A DNA stretch of 50,595 nucleotides, taken from assembly GCA_934120635.1 (NCBI GenBank), contig CAKOUR010000012.1:1-50595 (forward strand). Reading direction: 5' to 3'. A program made the position numbers and the translations under genes. Source of the stretch: an uncultured Bacilli bacterium (GTDB lineage Bacteria; Bacillota_I; Bacilli_A; RF39; UBA660). The notes under the pieces are model-generated. The model ran no database searches and had not been told where the DNA came from. It saw nothing but the letters and a program-made list of their open reading frames with translations. How positions within the stretch are numbered: position 1 is the first letter of the stretch; each line of letters starts with the position of its first letter. Of the stretch, positions 49,057 through 50,595 are shown piece by piece.

Positions 49057-50595
49057 CTATCCTTGAGTCCTAGATGCTGTTTTACCATGTGTTGTTCTAA
49101 CATATCCATATACATATGCACTTGAACGATAATAATGCCATTTTTTTGAAGTTGGGATGCTTGGATGAGTATTTTCAAAATATGCACCACCATAACCAGT
49201 GTTTTTACACTTTCCTACCTCATTTTTAGTATAGTTATAGCATCCTTGCTGTCCGGATCCATTACTACTATCTGCATAACAGATTTTTCCTGACGCTGGA
49301 CTATCATCTACATTCCAATTAAAGTTAAACTGATATTTCTGTTTACTAAATTTACATACACTTGGTAAAGAATAACTACTCTTTTTAGAAGACGTTGCAT
49401 AAATATTCCAATTTGGATATAAATTAACAGTACAATCAGACGTATTAATGTTACAAATATCATTAGGGTGATAATTGGTTTGTTGATTGTAGCAATTTCC
49501 AGAACCAGCAGTTCCTGTACACCATTCTCTTCCACTTATAGGAGAATGGTGTGGTTGATCCAAATATATCCATTCTTTATTTTGGACATTTAATAAATCC
49601 CAGACTTCATTTATTGTTTTTCTATGCATACATGTGTCACCATTATTCATAATGACTCCACTAGAATTTGCTTTAACAGCTGGATTATTACTTGCTAAAG
49701 TACTTCCCCCTGTGTGATATTGGATACAAATCGTCGTTGCAACTCTAGCAAAATTTGCTGTTATGGTTGTATTTCCTGTTATTGTTCCACTTGATGAGGA
49801 CCAACTCATCGAACTCTTATATCCATTAACTTGTGTTGATGTCGCAGTTACTTTTGTTCCATTGGAAAAAGATAAGGTACCACCACTTACACTATATGTT
49901 GTTCCATATGGAACACTTACGGAAGATGAACTTACTGTACCATAAGATGTATTATTTCTAGCAATTGTTACTGTATAATTATTTATAGTACATCTAGCAT
50001 ACAAAGTAATTGAAGAACTAATGGTAACATTTGTTTGTCCTGAACTATATGTTGTTCCACTTCCAGCAGAATTAGTATTCCAATTACAGGTGTATCCATT
50101 TCTTGAGATAGTTGCTAAATTTGCAGTACCACTACCATTCCAATGGGCAGTTACACTATAATTAGTGCTAATTGATTTTGTCTCTCCAAATGAGGCAATA
50201 CGGTTTCCAGATGAATCATACCAACCTTGTCCACCGAGAGATACTTGTTGACTCGAACTACTACTCGTAGCCCCAGTAGAATTTGTATTATATGTAATTG
50301 TATATGATTTACTTGATGAAGCAAAGGTTGCTGATGCTGATGAATTATAATTAGCTGTTAAAGTTCCATTTGCCGCTCCATAAGTATATGTTCCATTCGA
50401 AAATGATCCAGAGCCTGATAAACTCCATCCTGAAAAACTTCTATAAGCTGTTGTTGCTCCCGGAGTTGATCCTCCATTACCATTATAGTTAATTCTATAA
50501 TAAGCATTTGTTGAAGGGTTTCCTATTGATTTTGTTGTTCCATTTACTTGAGTAAATGTAGAACTATTTGTTGTTCCATTCCATACTCCACCGTT
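49057..50595 (-). CDS. Large InlB-repeat surface protein, C-terminal part (runs off window)
   Basis: The frame stays open from the stop at 49057 to the window end, at least 512 residues without a start; an internal TTG around 50004 is not a start because the same repeat pattern continues upstream. It is Ser/Thr/Gly/Asn-rich with InlB/Listeria-Bacteroides-like repeat cores such as YRINYNGNGGSTPGA, YTITYNTNSTG and VTIARNNTSYGTVSS, each followed by a turn and a closing strand (GTLTANYNSS, SITLYARCTI, TTITANFARV). The C-terminal 200 residues are Cys- and Trp-rich (GREWCTGTAGSGNCYN, VCKFSKQKYQFNFNWN) without a sorting motif or membrane helix. Similar repeats occur in the prepilin-like protein at 6258, and a prepilin N-terminus outside the window is possible. 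Confidence 0.8.
   Translation of the reverse strand, partial: NGGVWNGTTNSSTFTQVNGTTKSIGNPSTNAYYRINYNGNGGSTPGATTAYRSFSGWSLSGSGSFSNGTYTYGAANGTLTANYNSSASATFASSSKSYTITYNTNSTGATSSSSSQQVSLGGQGWYDSSGNRIASFGETKSISTNYSVTAHWNGSGTANLATISRNGYTCNWNTNSAGSGTTYSSGQTNVTISSSITLYARCTINNYTVTIARNNTSYGTVSSSSVSVPYGTTYSVSGGTLSFSNGTKVTATSTQVNGYKSSMSWSSSSGTITGNTTITANFARVATTICIQYHTGGSTLASNNPAVKANSSGVIMNNGDTCMHRKTINEVWDLLNVQNKEWIYLDQPHHSPISGREWCTGTAGSGNCYNQQTNYHPNDICNINTSDCTVNLYPNWNIYATSSKKSSYSLPSVCKFSKQKYQFNFNWNVDDSPASGKICYADSSNGSGQQGCYNYTKNEVGKCKNTGYGGAYFENTHPSIPTSKKWHYYRSSAYVYGYVRTTHGKTASRTQG

Noticed and set aside
49057..50004. Treating the repeat protein as a complete 315-residue gene starting with TTG at 50004
   Set aside because: The same frame stays open to the window end and continues the repeat pattern, so the start is outside.

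Overview
The window is about 50.6 kb of very AT-rich, standard-code bacterial DNA with almost all genes on the minus strand. The combination of rsmH-ftsL-PBP division genes, a TCYP-type sortase, a Firmicutes-type CpsB/C/D phosphotyrosine system, AGGAGG-like ribosome binding sites and consensus TTGACA/TATAAT promoters points to a low-GC Gram-positive (Bacillota). It looks like an uncultured gut Bacilli or Erysipelotrichia-like lineage; that placement is inference, as no 16S rRNA gene is present.

Layout. 1-1507: decayed, compositionally foreign left edge, with a response-regulator start, two fragments of RlmD-like methyltransferase tails and a eukaryotic-like protein kinase. 1508-8456: MBL hydrolase, RlmD, a kinase-fold-like hypothetical, a phosphodiester glycosidase, a small anchored protein and a large prepilin-like protein with InlB-type repeats. 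8552-11019: rpsO-pnp core genes. 11162-14461: a glycolipid glycosyltransferase and two transglutaminase-like proteins. 14819-17220: an accessory patch with two overlapping radical SAM genes and a coiled-coil protein, bounded by tRNA-Arg(CCG). 17439-22980: YihY, a GGDEF protein with a probable extracytoplasmic sensor, a small membrane protein, tgt and a hypothetical. 23052-25111: cpsB-cpsD-cpsC. 25323-27426: a sortase mini-locus. 28116-41144: a capsule/exopolysaccharide cluster. 41249-50595: a large hypothetical, an SDR, the division genes pbpB-ftsL-rsmH, and two envelope proteins, the last running off the window.

The capsule cluster appears to be expressed from a strong promoter at 41174-41202. 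It starts with an envelope protein and the initiating phosphoglycosyl transferase, followed by three GT4 enzymes, a Wzy-like polymerase, an acyltransferase, a pyruvyltransferase-like protein, a GT2 enzyme and a Wzx flippase, and ends at a strong hairpin terminator at 30141-30185. Beyond the terminator lies recombination debris: a truncated second wzx, an IS30-type transposase remnant, and two of three copies of a ~146-bp highly palindromic repeat. The third copy sits inside the operon between the polymerase and acyltransferase genes. These repeats are the most interesting unexplained sequence here. CpsB/C/D probably control polymer length or export but are encoded separately, more than 3 kb beyond the glycosyltransferase cluster.

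Other points of interest are the paired radical SAM enzymes without a visible substrate peptide, the sortase mini-locus with an LAATG substrate and a candidate 33-residue membrane microprotein, a capsule promoter whose -35 box lies in a perfect 11-bp inverted repeat, and a terminator encoded inside the end of a convergent gene.
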